Shown: positions 52,666 to 61,640 of the stretch, one piece after another
Layout of the letters: each line of letters opens with the position of its first letter
Position numbering within the stretch: the stretch's first letter is position 1
Assembly (NCBI RefSeq): GCF_000429765.1
Contig: NZ_AUCM01000003.1
Span: 351,117 to 415,116 of the forward strand
Reading direction: 5' to 3'
Length of the DNA: 64,000 nucleotides
From: Gemmobacter nectariphilus DSM 15620
GTDB taxonomy: Bacteria; Pseudomonadota; Alphaproteobacteria; Rhodobacterales; Rhodobacteraceae
Made by a program: the position numbers and the translations under genes
Notes under the pieces: generated by a model
The model's input: the letters and a program-made list of their open reading frames with translations, nothing else
The model's database searches: none
What the model was told of the DNA's origin: nothing

Positions 52666-54270
52666 CTAGAACCGGAACACGCCATAGCCTTGCGGGCCCG
52701 GCGGTGCATTCAAGGCGGCCGAAATGGAAATGCCAAGCGCATTTCGCGTGTCCACCGGGTCGATCATCCCGTCGTCCCAGATCTGCGAGGTGGAATAATA
52801 GGCCGACAGCTGTTCCTGATAGGCCGCGCGGGTGGTTTCCCACAGCTGGTCCAGTTCCGCCTGGTCAAAGGTGCCTGCGCGCTTCATCTGGTTGGCCTTG
52901 ACCTCCATCAGGGTGTTGGCGGCCTGATCGCCGCCCATGACGCCGATCTGGTGGTTCGGCCAGGCGAACAGCAGCCGCGCGTCAAAGGCCCGGCCGCACA
53001 TGCCATAATTGCCCGCGCCAAAGCTGCCGTTTACCATCACGGTGAACTTGGGAACGTGCGAGCAGCTTTGCGCCATGATCATCTTGGCGCCGTCCTTGGT
53101 GATGCCGCGCCGCTCATAGTCCTGGCCGATCATGTAGCCGGTGATGTTCTGCAAGAAGACCAGCGGGGTGTTGTTCTGGTTGCACAGTTCGATGAAATGC
53201 GCGCCCTTCAGGCTGGAATCGTTGAACAGCACCCCGTTGTTGCCAAGGATCCCCACCTTGTAGCCCCAGATATTGGCAAAGCCGCAGATCAGGGTGGTGC
53301 CGTAATCCGGCTGGTATTCGTGAAACCGGCTGCCATCGACGATGCGGGCGATGACCTCGCGCATGTCGAACTGGGTTTTGATGTTGTCTGGGATGATGCC
53401 GTAAAGCTCTTCGGGGTCATAGGCCGGGGGCTCGGGCATCTCGCGCTGGATGGCCCATTTCTGCGGATGTTCCCATTGCGCGACGATCTCGCGGCCGATC
53501 AGGATGGCCTCGTCCTCGGTCGCGGCCGGATAGTCGCAGGTGCCGGATACCGAGGTATGCATCCGCGCGCCGCCCAGGTCTTCGGTGCTGACGATCTCGC
53601 CGGTGGCTGCCTTGACCAGCGGCGGGCCGCCCAAGAACACCGCGCCGGTGCCCTGAACGATCACCGAATAGTCCGACAGCGCCGGAATATAGGCGCCGCC
53701 CGCCGTGCAATGGCCAAAGACCAGCGACAGCTGCTTGACCCCCATCTTGGACAGGATCGCCTGGTTGCGGAACATGCGCCCGGCCATGTGCTTGTCTGGG
53801 AACAGATCCGATTGCAGCGTCAGATTGCCGCCCGCGCTGTCGCACAGGTGGACCATGGGCAAGCGGTTTTCGATGGCAATGTCCAGCGCGCGGACAAATT
53901 TCTTGATGGTCAGCGGATACCAGGCGCCGCCCTTGACCGTGGGATCGTCGGCGCGGATGATCACCTCGCGCCCGGAAACCACGCCGATGCCGACGATGCC
54001 GCTGGCCGAGGGGCTTTCGCCGTCATAGTCCATGTTGGCCGCCAGCGAGGACAGTTCGAGGAACGGCGTGCCAGGGTCGATCAGCTTTTCGATCCGCTCG
54101 CGCGGGCGCATCTTGCCCTGTCTGGCCAGCCTTTCCAGATCGCGGGCCGGGCGGGCGTGGCGGGCGGCCTCTTGCCTTGCGCGGAATTCGGCGACCAGCG
54201 CGCGGTTGTGCGCGGCATAGTGCCGGAACTCGGCCGAGGCGGTGTTGATGCGCGAGACGATCTTTCTCAT
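52666..54270 (-). CDS. Acyl-CoA carboxylase carboxyltransferase (beta) subunit, MCC/GCC class
   Basis: This 534-residue carboxyltransferase is of the 3-methylcrotonyl/geranyl-CoA carboxylase class. GKMRPRERIEKLIDPGTPFLEL, HCTAGGAYIPALSDYSVIVQ, VFLGGPPLVKAATGE and the second-half GYMIGQDYERRGITKDGAKM are all typical. The segment H-M-A-G-R-M-F has Ala where methylcrotonyl enzymes commonly show Phe (H-F-G-R-I-F). A small residue for Phe is known to open geranyl-CoA carboxylase to larger substrates, but I cannot confirm that this is the same position. It overlaps the biotinyl-protein gene by four bases. Confidence 0.88.
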   Translation of the reverse strand: MRKIVSRINTASAEFRHYAAHNRALVAEFRARQEAARHARPARDLERLARQGKMRPRERIEKLIDPGTPFLELSSLAANMDYDGESPSASGIVGIGVVSGREVIIRADDPTVKGGAWYPLTIKKFVRALDIAIENRLPMVHLCDSAGGNLTLQSDLFPDKHMAGRMFRNQAILSKMGVKQLSLVFGHCTAGGAYIPALSDYSVIVQGTGAVFLGGPPLVKAATGEIVSTEDLGGARMHTSVSGTCDYPAATEDEAILIGREIVAQWEHPQKWAIQREMPEPPAYDPEELYGIIPDNIKTQFDMREVIARIVDGSRFHEYQPDYGTTLICGFANIWGYKVGILGNNGVLFNDSSLKGAHFIELCNQNNTPLVFLQNITGYMIGQDYERRGITKDGAKMIMAQSCSHVPKFTVMVNGSFGAGNYGMCGRAFDARLLFAWPNHQIGVMGGDQAANTLMEVKANQMKRAGTFDQAELDQLWETTRAAYQEQLSAYYSTSQIWDDGMIDPVDTRNALGISISAALNAPPGPQGYGVFRF

Positions 54271-54728
54271 GCCGCGTCCCCCTTGGACAGCGTCTCCAGC
54301 CGCGCGATCACGGCGTCCTTGTCAAAGGTGGCACCTTCGGCAAAGGCGATGTCCGCCACCACCCCGTCGCGCGGCGCTTTCAGCGCGGTTTGCAGCTTCA
54401 TGCTTTCGATGGTCACCAGCGTCTGACCGGCGGTCACCGCATCGCCGGGCGCCGCATGGACAGACACGACGGCGCCCGGCATGGGGGCGCGCAGCTCGTC
54501 TTCGGCAGCGCCCTGGCCGGCAGCCTCGGCGCGCGGGTCGATGCGGCGCAGGCGGAAGGTGCGGCCCATGTGGCGCACCATGGTTTCGCTGTCATCGCCG
54601 GCCAGAACCGGGCGGGGGGCGGTGCGGTCGATGACATGGATACGCCCGTCGACCGACAGGGTCAGCGGGTTGCGGGCGATCACCGCAATCTCGTGCTGGG
54701 TCTCGCCAAGGGTGAATTTCACCGCCAT
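54267..54728 (-). CDS. Biotin carboxyl carrier protein, stand-alone part of a split alpha subunit
   Basis: This 153-residue protein has a C-terminal biotinyl domain (about residues 80-150) with the biotin-accepting Lys111 in ESMKLQ (usually AMKM). Residues 1-75 resemble the beta-rich part of the BT linker of MCC/GCC alpha subunits. It begins at ATG 54728, overlapping the carboxylase stop (TGATG), with GGAGGA just upstream. In most methylcrotonyl- and geranyl-CoA carboxylases this domain is fused to biotin carboxylase. Confidence 0.85.
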   Translation of the reverse strand: MAVKFTLGETQHEIAVIARNPLTLSVDGRIHVIDRTAPRPVLAGDDSETMVRHMGRTFRLRRIDPRAEAAGQGAAEDELRAPMPGAVVSVHAAPGDAVTAGQTLVTIESMKLQTALKAPRDGVVADIAFAEGATFDKDAVIARLETLSKGDAA

Positions 54729-56209
54729 CAGTTCCTCCACTGTCCCATGCTGGCGTAGGGCTCGGGCACATTGTCGATCAGCTGCGCGAAATGGTGATCG
54801 GCCAGAGCTGCGGCGATCAGCACCCGGTCCAACGTGGCCGGGTCGGGCGCGGGCGGTGCCAGATCGGCGGCGTGCCGGGCGACGAATGCGGTGGACAGAT
54901 CGCCCGCGCGAAAGGCCGGATGGTCCAGCACCCGCGCCAGATAGTCGATGTTCGTGCCCACCCCCAGCAGCGCCAGATCCTTCAGCGCGGCGATGGACCG
55001 GTCCACCGCCTGAGCGCGGCTATCGCCATGCACCACCAGCTTGGCCAGCATCGGGTCGAAATCCGATGTGACCTTCTGGCCGGGGTCCAGCGCGTTTTCA
55101 AACCGCAGCCAATCGGCCTGTGGCACGTCCAGCCGGCGGATGGTCCCGGTTTCGGGCAGGAAGTTGTTTTCGGGATCTTCGGCGCAGATCCGGCATTCGA
55201 TGGCATTGCCATGCAGCGGCACCTCGGCCTGCGGCATCGGCAGGCCGCGCCCTTCGGCAATGGCCAGCTGTGTTTCCACAAGATCAAGGCCGGTGATTTC
55301 CTCGGTGACGGGATGTTCGACCTGCAGCCGCGTGTTCATTTCCAGAAAGAAGAACCGCCCGTCGGCGCCCAGGATATATTCCACCGTCCCGGCATTGCGA
55401 TACTGCGCCGCCGCCGCCAGCCGCACGGCCGAGCCGCAGATTTCATCCCGCAGGGCAGGGGGCAGGTTGGCGGCTGGGGCTTCCTCGATGATCTTCTGGA
55501 ACCGGCGCTGGACGGAACATTCGCGTTCCCACAGGTGGATCGCAGCCCCCGCGCCATCGCCCAGAACCTGCACCTCGATGTGGCGGGGGTTTTCGACGAA
55601 CAGCTCGGCATAGACGCGGCCGTCGCCGAAATAGCGCAGCGCCTCGCCCGAGGCGATGCGGGCAGCCTCGCGCATCTCGCTGGCCGAATGGACGATGGAC
55701 ATGCCCTTGCCACCGCCCCCGGCGGCGGCCTTGATCAGCAGCGGAAAGCCGATCCTTTCGGCGTCGCGCGCAAAGGCCTCCAGATCGTCGGTCGGCATGA
55801 CAGAAGGGGCCACCGGCACCCCGTGCCGTTCGGCAAAGGTGCGGGCGGAAATCTTGTCGCCCATCAGCTCGATCACCTCGGCCGAAGGACCGATGAAGAT
55901 CAGCCCCGCATCTTCCACCGCCTTGGCAAAGCGGGCATTTTCCGACAGGAAGCCATAGCCGGGATGGATGGCATCGGCCCCCGTCGCCCGCGCGGCGGCG
56001 ATGATCTGGGCGCCATCCAGATGGGCGGCGACCGGCGTGTCGCCGCGCAGCTCCACCGCCTGACCGGCCATGCGGACATGGGCGGCGCGCGCTTCGGCCG
56101 CGTGATGGACAGCGACCGAGGCGATGCCCAGCCTGTCCAGCGTGCGGATGATCCGGGCGGCAATCTCGCCCCGGTTGGCGATCAGCACCTTGGTGATCCT
56201 GGCGGTCAT
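54728..56209 (-). CDS. Biotin carboxylase, stand-alone part of a split alpha subunit
   Basis: This 493-residue ATP-grasp enzyme starts ITKVLIANRGEIAARIIRTL. The Gly-rich ATP loop is AAAGGGGKGMSIV, and other marks are ECSVQRRFQKIIEEAP, LEMNTRLQVEHPVTE and the biotin-binding ECRICAEDP. After the carboxylase domain it continues into helices ending PYASMGQWRN, the point where fused alpha subunits enter the BT barrel. The protein therefore ends inside the normal alpha-subunit layout. It overlaps the AtuA gene by four bases. Confidence 0.92.
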   Translation of the reverse strand: MTARITKVLIANRGEIAARIIRTLDRLGIASVAVHHAAEARAAHVRMAGQAVELRGDTPVAAHLDGAQIIAAARATGADAIHPGYGFLSENARFAKAVEDAGLIFIGPSAEVIELMGDKISARTFAERHGVPVAPSVMPTDDLEAFARDAERIGFPLLIKAAAGGGGKGMSIVHSASEMREAARIASGEALRYFGDGRVYAELFVENPRHIEVQVLGDGAGAAIHLWERECSVQRRFQKIIEEAPAANLPPALRDEICGSAVRLAAAAQYRNAGTVEYILGADGRFFFLEMNTRLQVEHPVTEEITGLDLVETQLAIAEGRGLPMPQAEVPLHGNAIECRICAEDPENNFLPETGTIRRLDVPQADWLRFENALDPGQKVTSDFDPMLAKLVVHGDSRAQAVDRSIAALKDLALLGVGTNIDYLARVLDHPAFRAGDLSTAFVARHAADLAPPAPDPATLDRVLIAAALADHHFAQLIDNVPEPYASMGQWRN

Positions 56210-58008
56210 GCGCGGGCCTCCTTTGCCCAGGGTTCCAGCGGGCCATCGGGGGCCAGCCAGGCGGCGGGAACGGGAACCGGCATGTCCAGCAGCACCTGCG
56301 CCAGCGCCTTGCCCTGCGGGTCGTGGCGCAACGAGGCAACGCCGCCCCCCCCCAGCGCGCTGTGCAGCATCAGGTTGATCCCCGGCAGGCCCGGCCAGCC
56401 AAAGCGTTCGACCCGCGCGGGCGCATGATGGGCGAACCAGTCCGCGACCGCCTGCGGTGTGACGGCGGCCAGAATGGCGGGCAGAAAGGCCGGATCGCGG
56501 GCGATGATGCCGATATTGGCAATGTCGCCCTTGTCGCCCGAGCGGCCATGCGCCAGCGCGATCAGCGGCACCCGTGGCCCGGTGATCGGGGCACTGTCCA
56601 CCGGATCGGGGGAATAAGGCGCGGCATCCCGCGCCAGCACAAAGGGCACGGCAATGCGGCCCGCGTCATCCTCGATCATCGGGGTGATGCGGGCCTTGTC
56701 GGCCAGAAAGCTGAACAGCCGCACCACGGGCTGCGGTTTCGGGCGCCCCCCGGCAAAGCCGGTCAGGCTTTGCACCATCGCGGTGGCGGCGGGGAAAATC
56801 TCGCGCCCGAAAATCTCCAGCGCATCTTTCGACGGGCTGCGCACGGCGATCTTCAGCACGACCTCACGCGCCCCGCGGGCCTGCGATTGCGCGCCATAGG
56901 CCGATTCCGCGCCCAGCACCTCGACCGAGGTTTCACGAAGCCCCGGCAGGCCCGCAGCTGCGATCAGGCGGGCCGCGCGGGCAAGGATCGCGGCGCCCAC
57001 TGCCTCGGCCTTGGCCACCGCATCGCGGCCGGCGATCATCATGGTGATGGAACTGCGCCAGCCATCGCTGAACGTGGCGGAAACCTTCAGGCTGCCCGTT
57101 GGCGCCCGCCCCCGCGCACCAGACACGCGCACGCGGTTTTCCCCCGTCGCCGTGATGCGCAGATCGCGCCAGTCGCAGGTGACATCGGGAAGGACATAGG
57201 CGCCGGGGTCGCCCACCTCGTAGACCACCTGTTCGGCAATGCTTGCGGGCGTGATCAGCCCGCCGGTGCCTTCGGGCTTGACGATTTCAAAGCTGCCATC
57301 GGCGGCGCAGAGCGCGATGGGAAAGCCCATGTCGTCCCAGCCCGGCACCTGCCGCCAGTCGGTGAACACGCCGCCCGTGCATTGCGTGCCGCATTCGATG
57401 ACGTGACCGGCCAGCGAGCCGCCCGACAGCTGGTCATAATCCTGCGGGCCCCAGCCGAATTCGTGGATCAGCGGCCCTAGCACCAGCGCCGAGTCGACGC
57501 AGCGCCCCGTGACCACCACATCGGCCCCGCGCGCCAGCGCCTGCGCGATGGGAAAGGCGCCGAGATAGGCATTCACGCTGGCCAGCTTGCCCGGCAGGGG
57601 GGCACCGCTGAACATCTCGGTGATGCCGGGGCGCATCTCCTCGATCTGCGGGGACAGGTCATCGCCCTCGACCAGCGCGACCTTCAGCGGCACGCCCAGT
57701 TCTGCAAACAGCGCCACCAGCGCATCGCGGCAGGCGGCGGGATTGACACCGCCGGCATTGGTGACGACGCGGATTTTCCCGGCCGCGATCTCGGCCGCCA
57801 GCGGGCGCATCACCAGCGAGACGAAATCGGTGGCATAGCCTGCGGCCGGATCGCGTGCCTTCATCCGGGCCAGGATCGACATGGTGATCTCGGCCAGGTA
57901 ATCCATGACCAGATAGTCGATCCCGCCCGAGCGGACGAGCTGTGCCGGCCCTTCGGGCGTATCGCCCCAGAACCCCGCCCCGCAGCCGATACGAACGATA
58001 CGGTCCAT
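56206..58008 (-). CDS. AtuA family (DUF1446) acyclic terpene utilisation protein
   Basis: This 600-residue protein comprises the DUF1446 domain (about residues 1-450; RIGCGAGFWGDTPEG, VTNAGGVNP, VVVTGRCVDSALVLGPL) and the C-terminal AtuA-like domain (about 490-600; ALAHGRSGDKGDIANIGIIAR, NLMLHSALGGG). AtuA is required for citronellol/geraniol catabolism in Pseudomonas, but its reaction is unknown. ATG 58008 is chosen; a GTG at 58026 overlaps the upstream hydratase gene. Confidence 0.9.
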   Translation of the reverse strand: MDRIVRIGCGAGFWGDTPEGPAQLVRSGGIDYLVMDYLAEITMSILARMKARDPAAGYATDFVSLVMRPLAAEIAAGKIRVVTNAGGVNPAACRDALVALFAELGVPLKVALVEGDDLSPQIEEMRPGITEMFSGAPLPGKLASVNAYLGAFPIAQALARGADVVVTGRCVDSALVLGPLIHEFGWGPQDYDQLSGGSLAGHVIECGTQCTGGVFTDWRQVPGWDDMGFPIALCAADGSFEIVKPEGTGGLITPASIAEQVVYEVGDPGAYVLPDVTCDWRDLRITATGENRVRVSGARGRAPTGSLKVSATFSDGWRSSITMMIAGRDAVAKAEAVGAAILARAARLIAAAGLPGLRETSVEVLGAESAYGAQSQARGAREVVLKIAVRSPSKDALEIFGREIFPAATAMVQSLTGFAGGRPKPQPVVRLFSFLADKARITPMIEDDAGRIAVPFVLARDAAPYSPDPVDSAPITGPRVPLIALAHGRSGDKGDIANIGIIARDPAFLPAILAAVTPQAVADWFAHHAPARVERFGWPGLPGINLMLHSALGGGGVASLRHDPQGKALAQVLLDMPVPVPAAWLAPDGPLEPWAKEARA

Positions 58009-58010
58009 GA

Positions 58011-58790
58011 TCAGCGCCCCGTCCACTCGGGTTTGCGCTTTTCGGCAAAGGCCTTGAACCCTTCGCGCGCATCCTCGGTGCGGGCCATGTTGGCCAGCAT
58101 GAACTGGGCATATTCCAGCGCCGCATCGGTCGTCATTTCCCGCACCTTGCGCAGGCCCTGCTTGCCAAGCCGGATGCCGGTGGGAGACTTGTCGGTGATG
58201 CGGCCCAGCAGCCAGGCCATCTTGTCATCCAGCTGATCGGCCGGGACGGCATAGTTCACCCAGCGCTCGGCGGCGGCTTCGGCCCCGGTCACAGGCTCGC
58301 CTGTGATGCACAGCTCCATCATGCGGCGGGGCGGGACGACGCGCAAAAGGAACGGCAGGATCATGGCGGGGAACAGGCCCACCCGCACCTCGGTCACGCC
58401 GATCATCGCACTGTCCACCATCACCGCCAGATCGCAGGCGCAGACTAGGCCCATGCCGCCCGCCAGCGCATGGCCATTGACCCGCGCGATCAGCGGCAGG
58501 CGGCAGGCCTCCATCCGCCGCAGCAGGCGCGCGACGTAATGGCGGGGGTCGGCCACGTCGATGGTAAAGGGCGTGCCATCTGCCGCCGGGCGCAGATCGC
58601 CGCCCGCGCAGAAGGCCTTGTCCCCGGCGCCGGTCAGCACGACGGCCCGGATGCCGGGGTCCGCCTCGGCCGCATCCAGCGCCGCCTCGATCCCCAGCGC
58701 CACGGCCTCGTTCAGCGCATTGCGCAGCTCGGGGCGGTTGATGCGGATCGTCAGCACCGCGCCGTCGCGGACGGTTTCCACCGGATTCAT
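58011..58790 (-). CDS. Enoyl-CoA hydratase (AtuE/LiuC-like)
   Basis: This 259-residue crotonase has the oxyanion-hole segments KAFCAGGDLRP and NGHALAGGMGLVCACDLAVM. The catalytic Glu segment TEVRVGLFPAM resembles methylglutaconyl- and isohexenylglutaconyl-CoA hydratases. It would hydrate the product of the carboxylase. GGGAGGA precedes ATG 58790. It is the first gene of the minus-strand operon. Confidence 0.87.
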   Translation of the reverse strand: MNPVETVRDGAVLTIRINRPELRNALNEAVALGIEAALDAAEADPGIRAVVLTGAGDKAFCAGGDLRPAADGTPFTIDVADPRHYVARLLRRMEACRLPLIARVNGHALAGGMGLVCACDLAVMVDSAMIGVTEVRVGLFPAMILPFLLRVVPPRRMMELCITGEPVTGAEAAAERWVNYAVPADQLDDKMAWLLGRITDKSPTGIRLGKQGLRKVREMTTDAALEYAQFMLANMARTEDAREGFKAFAEKRKPEWTGR

Positions 58791-58831
58791 GGCAAGTCCT
58801 CCCTCGGAATGAGTCGGCCTCATCCTGCCCC

Positions 58832-58862
58832 TATAAATGAGTAACATTCAGTAACCTGTCAA
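58832..58862 (-). promoter_or_regulatory. Candidate promoter and operator of the carboxylase operon
   Basis: On the minus strand TTGACA (58862-58857) is followed at 18-19 bases by TTTATA (58837-58832). Within it lies the inverted repeat AATG-agtaa-CATT (58836-58848) and a direct repeat GTAAC-N5-GTAAC. TetR-type acyl-CoA regulators often use AATG/CATT half-sites. A plus-strand TTGACC (58947) is a weaker -35 for the acyl-CoA dehydrogenase gene. Confidence 0.45.
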
Positions 58863-59025
58863 CCGCCCCGGCGGGCACCCCTTGTTTTGCTGCATAAGCA
58901 CAATGGATTTGGCAAATGACGCGGGGTCTCGCTGCAGTTGCGGCGATTGACCGGCCGGAATGCGCGGTGTTACAGATGAGCCAATCTCAATAACGATACT
59001 CACCGCCAGGGGGAGGAAACCTTGC

Positions 59026-60222
59026 ATGACCCAGAATGATCAGAACCCGTTCGGCCTGACGCCCGATCAGCAGCAGCTGCTGGATCAGGTGGACCGCTTT
59101 TCCAAGGCCGAGCTTTACCCGCTGGCCCCCCGCATGGACGCCGAGGAATGGTGGCCCGACCACATCTTTCCCCGCATCGGCGAGATGGGCATGTTCGGCG
59201 CGACCATTCCCGAGGAATTCGGCGGCACCAACATGGATCTGCTGTCCTCGGGGCTGACCTTGCAGGCGATGGGGCGCTGGAACCATGCGCTGGCGCTTTC
59301 CTGGGTCGCGCATGACAACCTGTGCGCCAACAACATCTATCGCAACGGAACCGAGGCACAGCGGCGCAAGTATCTGCCGGGGCTATGTTCGGGCAAGCTG
59401 GTCGGCGCGCTGGGGCTGACCGAGCCGGGGGCGGGGTCGGATGCGCTGGGATCCATGCGCACCACGGCGCGGCGTGACGGCGATCACTATGTGCTGAACG
59501 GCCAGAAGCTGTATATCACCAACGGCCCGGTGGCCGATGTGCTGCTGGTCTATGCCAAGACCGACAAGGAAGCCGGCGCGCATGGCATTTCCGCCTTCAT
59601 CGTCGAAAAGGGCATGCCGGGGTTCCGGGTTGCGCAAAAGCTGGTGAAGATGGGCTATCGTGGCAGCCCGACGGGCGAATTGGTGTTCGAGGATTGCCGC
59701 GTTCCGGCCGAAAATCTGGTCGGCGGGGAAAACCGCGGCGTGGCCGTGGTGATGAGCGGGCTTGATCTGGAACGCGCCATGATCACGCCGCTGTGCCTTG
59801 GGGTTGCCGAACGCGCGCTGGATCTGTCGGTCGAATTTGCCAAGACCCGCAAGCAGTTCGGCAAGCCGATCGGCACCTTCCAGATGGTGCAATCGCACCT
59901 GGCCGAGATGTATACGGCCGTCGAGGCGATGCGGGCCTATACCTATCGCGTGCTGGCCGAGGCGGGCCCCATGGAACAGGGCGGCGGCGGTCGCGGCTAT
60001 ATCCACATGCTGACCGCCTCGGCGGTGATGTTCGTGGCCGATCAGCTGCACCGGGTGCTGGATCTGGCGGTGCAGGTGCATGGCGGGGCCGGCTATATCT
60101 GGGAGTCAGAAATCAACCGGCTGTTCCGGTCCACCAAGCTGCTGGAGATCGGCGCAGGCACGACCGAGGTGCGCAAGATGATCATCGCGGGCGAATTGCT
60201 GCGGGGGATGGGGCGTGACTGA
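59026..60222 (+). CDS. Acyl-CoA dehydrogenase (isovaleryl/citronellyl type)
   Basis: This 398-residue flavoenzyme has LTEPGAGSDALGSM (FAD and substrate loops), KLYITNG, the FAD-binding RKQFGKPIGTFQ and VHGGAGYIWE. The C-terminal segment is FRSTKLLEIGAGTTEVRKMII. The catalytic base appears to be Glu249 in GLDLERAM, the position used by isovaleryl- and long-chain-type enzymes. It introduces the alpha-beta double bond before carboxylation. ATG 59026 has GGGAGGAAA upstream. Confidence 0.9.
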   Translation: MTQNDQNPFGLTPDQQQLLDQVDRFSKAELYPLAPRMDAEEWWPDHIFPRIGEMGMFGATIPEEFGGTNMDLLSSGLTLQAMGRWNHALALSWVAHDNLCANNIYRNGTEAQRRKYLPGLCSGKLVGALGLTEPGAGSDALGSMRTTARRDGDHYVLNGQKLYITNGPVADVLLVYAKTDKEAGAHGISAFIVEKGMPGFRVAQKLVKMGYRGSPTGELVFEDCRVPAENLVGGENRGVAVVMSGLDLERAMITPLCLGVAERALDLSVEFAKTRKQFGKPIGTFQMVQSHLAEMYTAVEAMRAYTYRVLAEAGPMEQGGGGRGYIHMLTASAVMFVADQLHRVLDLAVQVHGGAGYIWESEINRLFRSTKLLEIGAGTTEVRKMIIAGELLRGMGRD

Positions 60223-61075
60223 CGACCCGATGGCGCTGGGGCTGGACGATGTGGCGCTGGCCGGTCAACCGACGGTGTTTGCAAGCGATGCGCTGGCAGG
60301 CAAGCGGCTGCTGGTGTCGGGCGGGGCAGGCGGCATTGGCCGGGCGGTGGCCTGGCTTGCGGGCCGCTGCGGGGCCGAGGTGATCATCACGGGGCGCGAC
60401 CGCGCCAAGCTGGATGGCGCGGTGGCCGCCATGACAGCGGCAGGGCTGCGCGTGCAGGGCCATGTCGTCGATATCCGCAAGCCCGAGACGGTGGCCGACC
60501 TGTTCACCGGCCCGGTGGCCGAGGCGGGAGGCATCGATCTGCTGGTCAATTCGGCTGGCGGTCAGTTTCCGCAGGCGGCCATCGACTTCTCGCTCAAGGG
60601 CTGGAACGCGGTCATCGACAACAACCTCAACGGCACCTGGCACATGATGCAGGCCGCCGCCCGGCACTGGCGCGATGCGGCCCGGCCCGGCAGCATCGTC
60701 AACATCGTGGTGGTGGTGGACCACGGGCTTTATGGGGTCGCCCATACCATCGCGGCGCGATCGGGGGTGATCGGGCTGTCGCGCGCGGTCGCGGTGGAAT
60801 GGGCACCGCTGGGCATCCGCGTCAACTGCATCGCGCCGGGGGCGATCGAGACCCCGGGCTGGCGGGTCTATTCCCCCGAGGCGCGGGCGACCTATGCGCG
60901 GTCCAATCCGATGATGCGCGCCGGGACCACCTGGGAAATCGCCGAATCGGTGATCTGGATCGGTGGCCCCTCGGGCAGCTTTGTCACGGGCGAGACGGTG
61001 AATGTCGCAGGCGGATCGCAGCTGTGGGGGGAAACCTGGACGACCGGACGGCCCGACTGGTTCCGCCCGGCCTGA
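60215..61075 (+). CDS. Short-chain dehydrogenase with altered catalytic motif (AtuB/AtuG-like)
   Basis: This 286-residue Rossmann protein has SGGAGGIGRAVA and LLVNSAGGQFPQ. The usual Tyr and Lys of YxxxK read Thr and Arg (HTIAARSGVIGL), and the Ser site reads VVVV. This recalls 2,4-dienoyl-CoA reductase relatives that depart from the classic triad. I chose GTG 60215, which overlaps the dehydrogenase stop; ATG 60230 is an alternative. It is transcribed with the acyl-CoA dehydrogenase. Confidence 0.82.
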   Translation: MTDDPMALGLDDVALAGQPTVFASDALAGKRLLVSGGAGGIGRAVAWLAGRCGAEVIITGRDRAKLDGAVAAMTAAGLRVQGHVVDIRKPETVADLFTGPVAEAGGIDLLVNSAGGQFPQAAIDFSLKGWNAVIDNNLNGTWHMMQAAARHWRDAARPGSIVNIVVVVDHGLYGVAHTIAARSGVIGLSRAVAVEWAPLGIRVNCIAPGAIETPGWRVYSPEARATYARSNPMMRAGTTWEIAESVIWIGGPSGSFVTGETVNVAGGSQLWGETWTTGRPDWFRPA

Positions 61076-61111
61076 TCCTGGCGGGGGGCAGGTCACGCCC
61101 CCGCCCCCCTG

Positions 61112-61507
61112 TCAGCCGGCATATTCGCGGTCGGTCACCTTTTCCATCCAGTCGACGGTGACGCCGTCGATGGCTTCGTGAATGGCGATATGGCTCATGG
61201 CGGTGTCGGGCGCGGCGCCGTGCCAGTGCTTTTCGCCTGCGGGAAACCAGATCACGTCGCCTTGGGCGATTTCCTTGACGGGCCCGCCTTCGCGCTGAAC
61301 AAAGCCGCGCCCGAAGGTCACGATCAGCGTCTGCCCGGCCGGATGGGTGTGCCAGGCTGTGCGCGCGCCGGGTTCAAAGGTGACATGCGCCCCGGCAGCG
61401 CGGCCCGGATCCTCGGCCTGAAACAACGGGTCGATCCGCACCGTGCCGGTGAAATATTCCTCCGGTCCTGGACGCGAAGACCTGCTGCCGGCGCGGGTGA
61501 TCTTCAT
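61112..61507 (-). CDS. Cupin-domain protein
   Basis: This 131-residue small cupin has motif 1 [21 protein letters not shown] and motif 2 [16 protein letters not shown], with the metal-binding His residues in place. It resembles cupins annotated as mandelonitrile-lyase-like or carboxymuconolactone-type partners; the substrate is unknown. AAGGAGAGTGCC precedes ATG 61507. Confidence 0.85.
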   Translation of the reverse strand: MKITRAGSRSSRPGPEEYFTGTVRIDPLFQAEDPGRAAGAHVTFEPGARTAWHTHPAGQTLIVTFGRGFVQREGGPVKEIAQGDVIWFPAGEKHWHGAAPDTAMSHIAIHEAIDGVTVDWMEKVTDREYAG

Positions 61508-61640
61508 GGCACTCTCCTTGAACTGGGATCCTGGACATGTGGCTGCGGGCGGGGCGCGCCCACAGGGTCCAACCTTGCACAAGGGGCGGTGGGGTGCCAG
61601 CGCGATCCGCGCATTCGGTCACATCTTCAGGTTGCGCCAG

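Noticed and set aside
51883-60222. Leucine/isovalerate (Liu) degradation cluster
   Set aside because: The dehydrogenase, carboxylase and hydratase would fit, but HMG-CoA lyase is absent and an AtuA-family gene is central. Leucine degradation is not excluded but is not the best reading.
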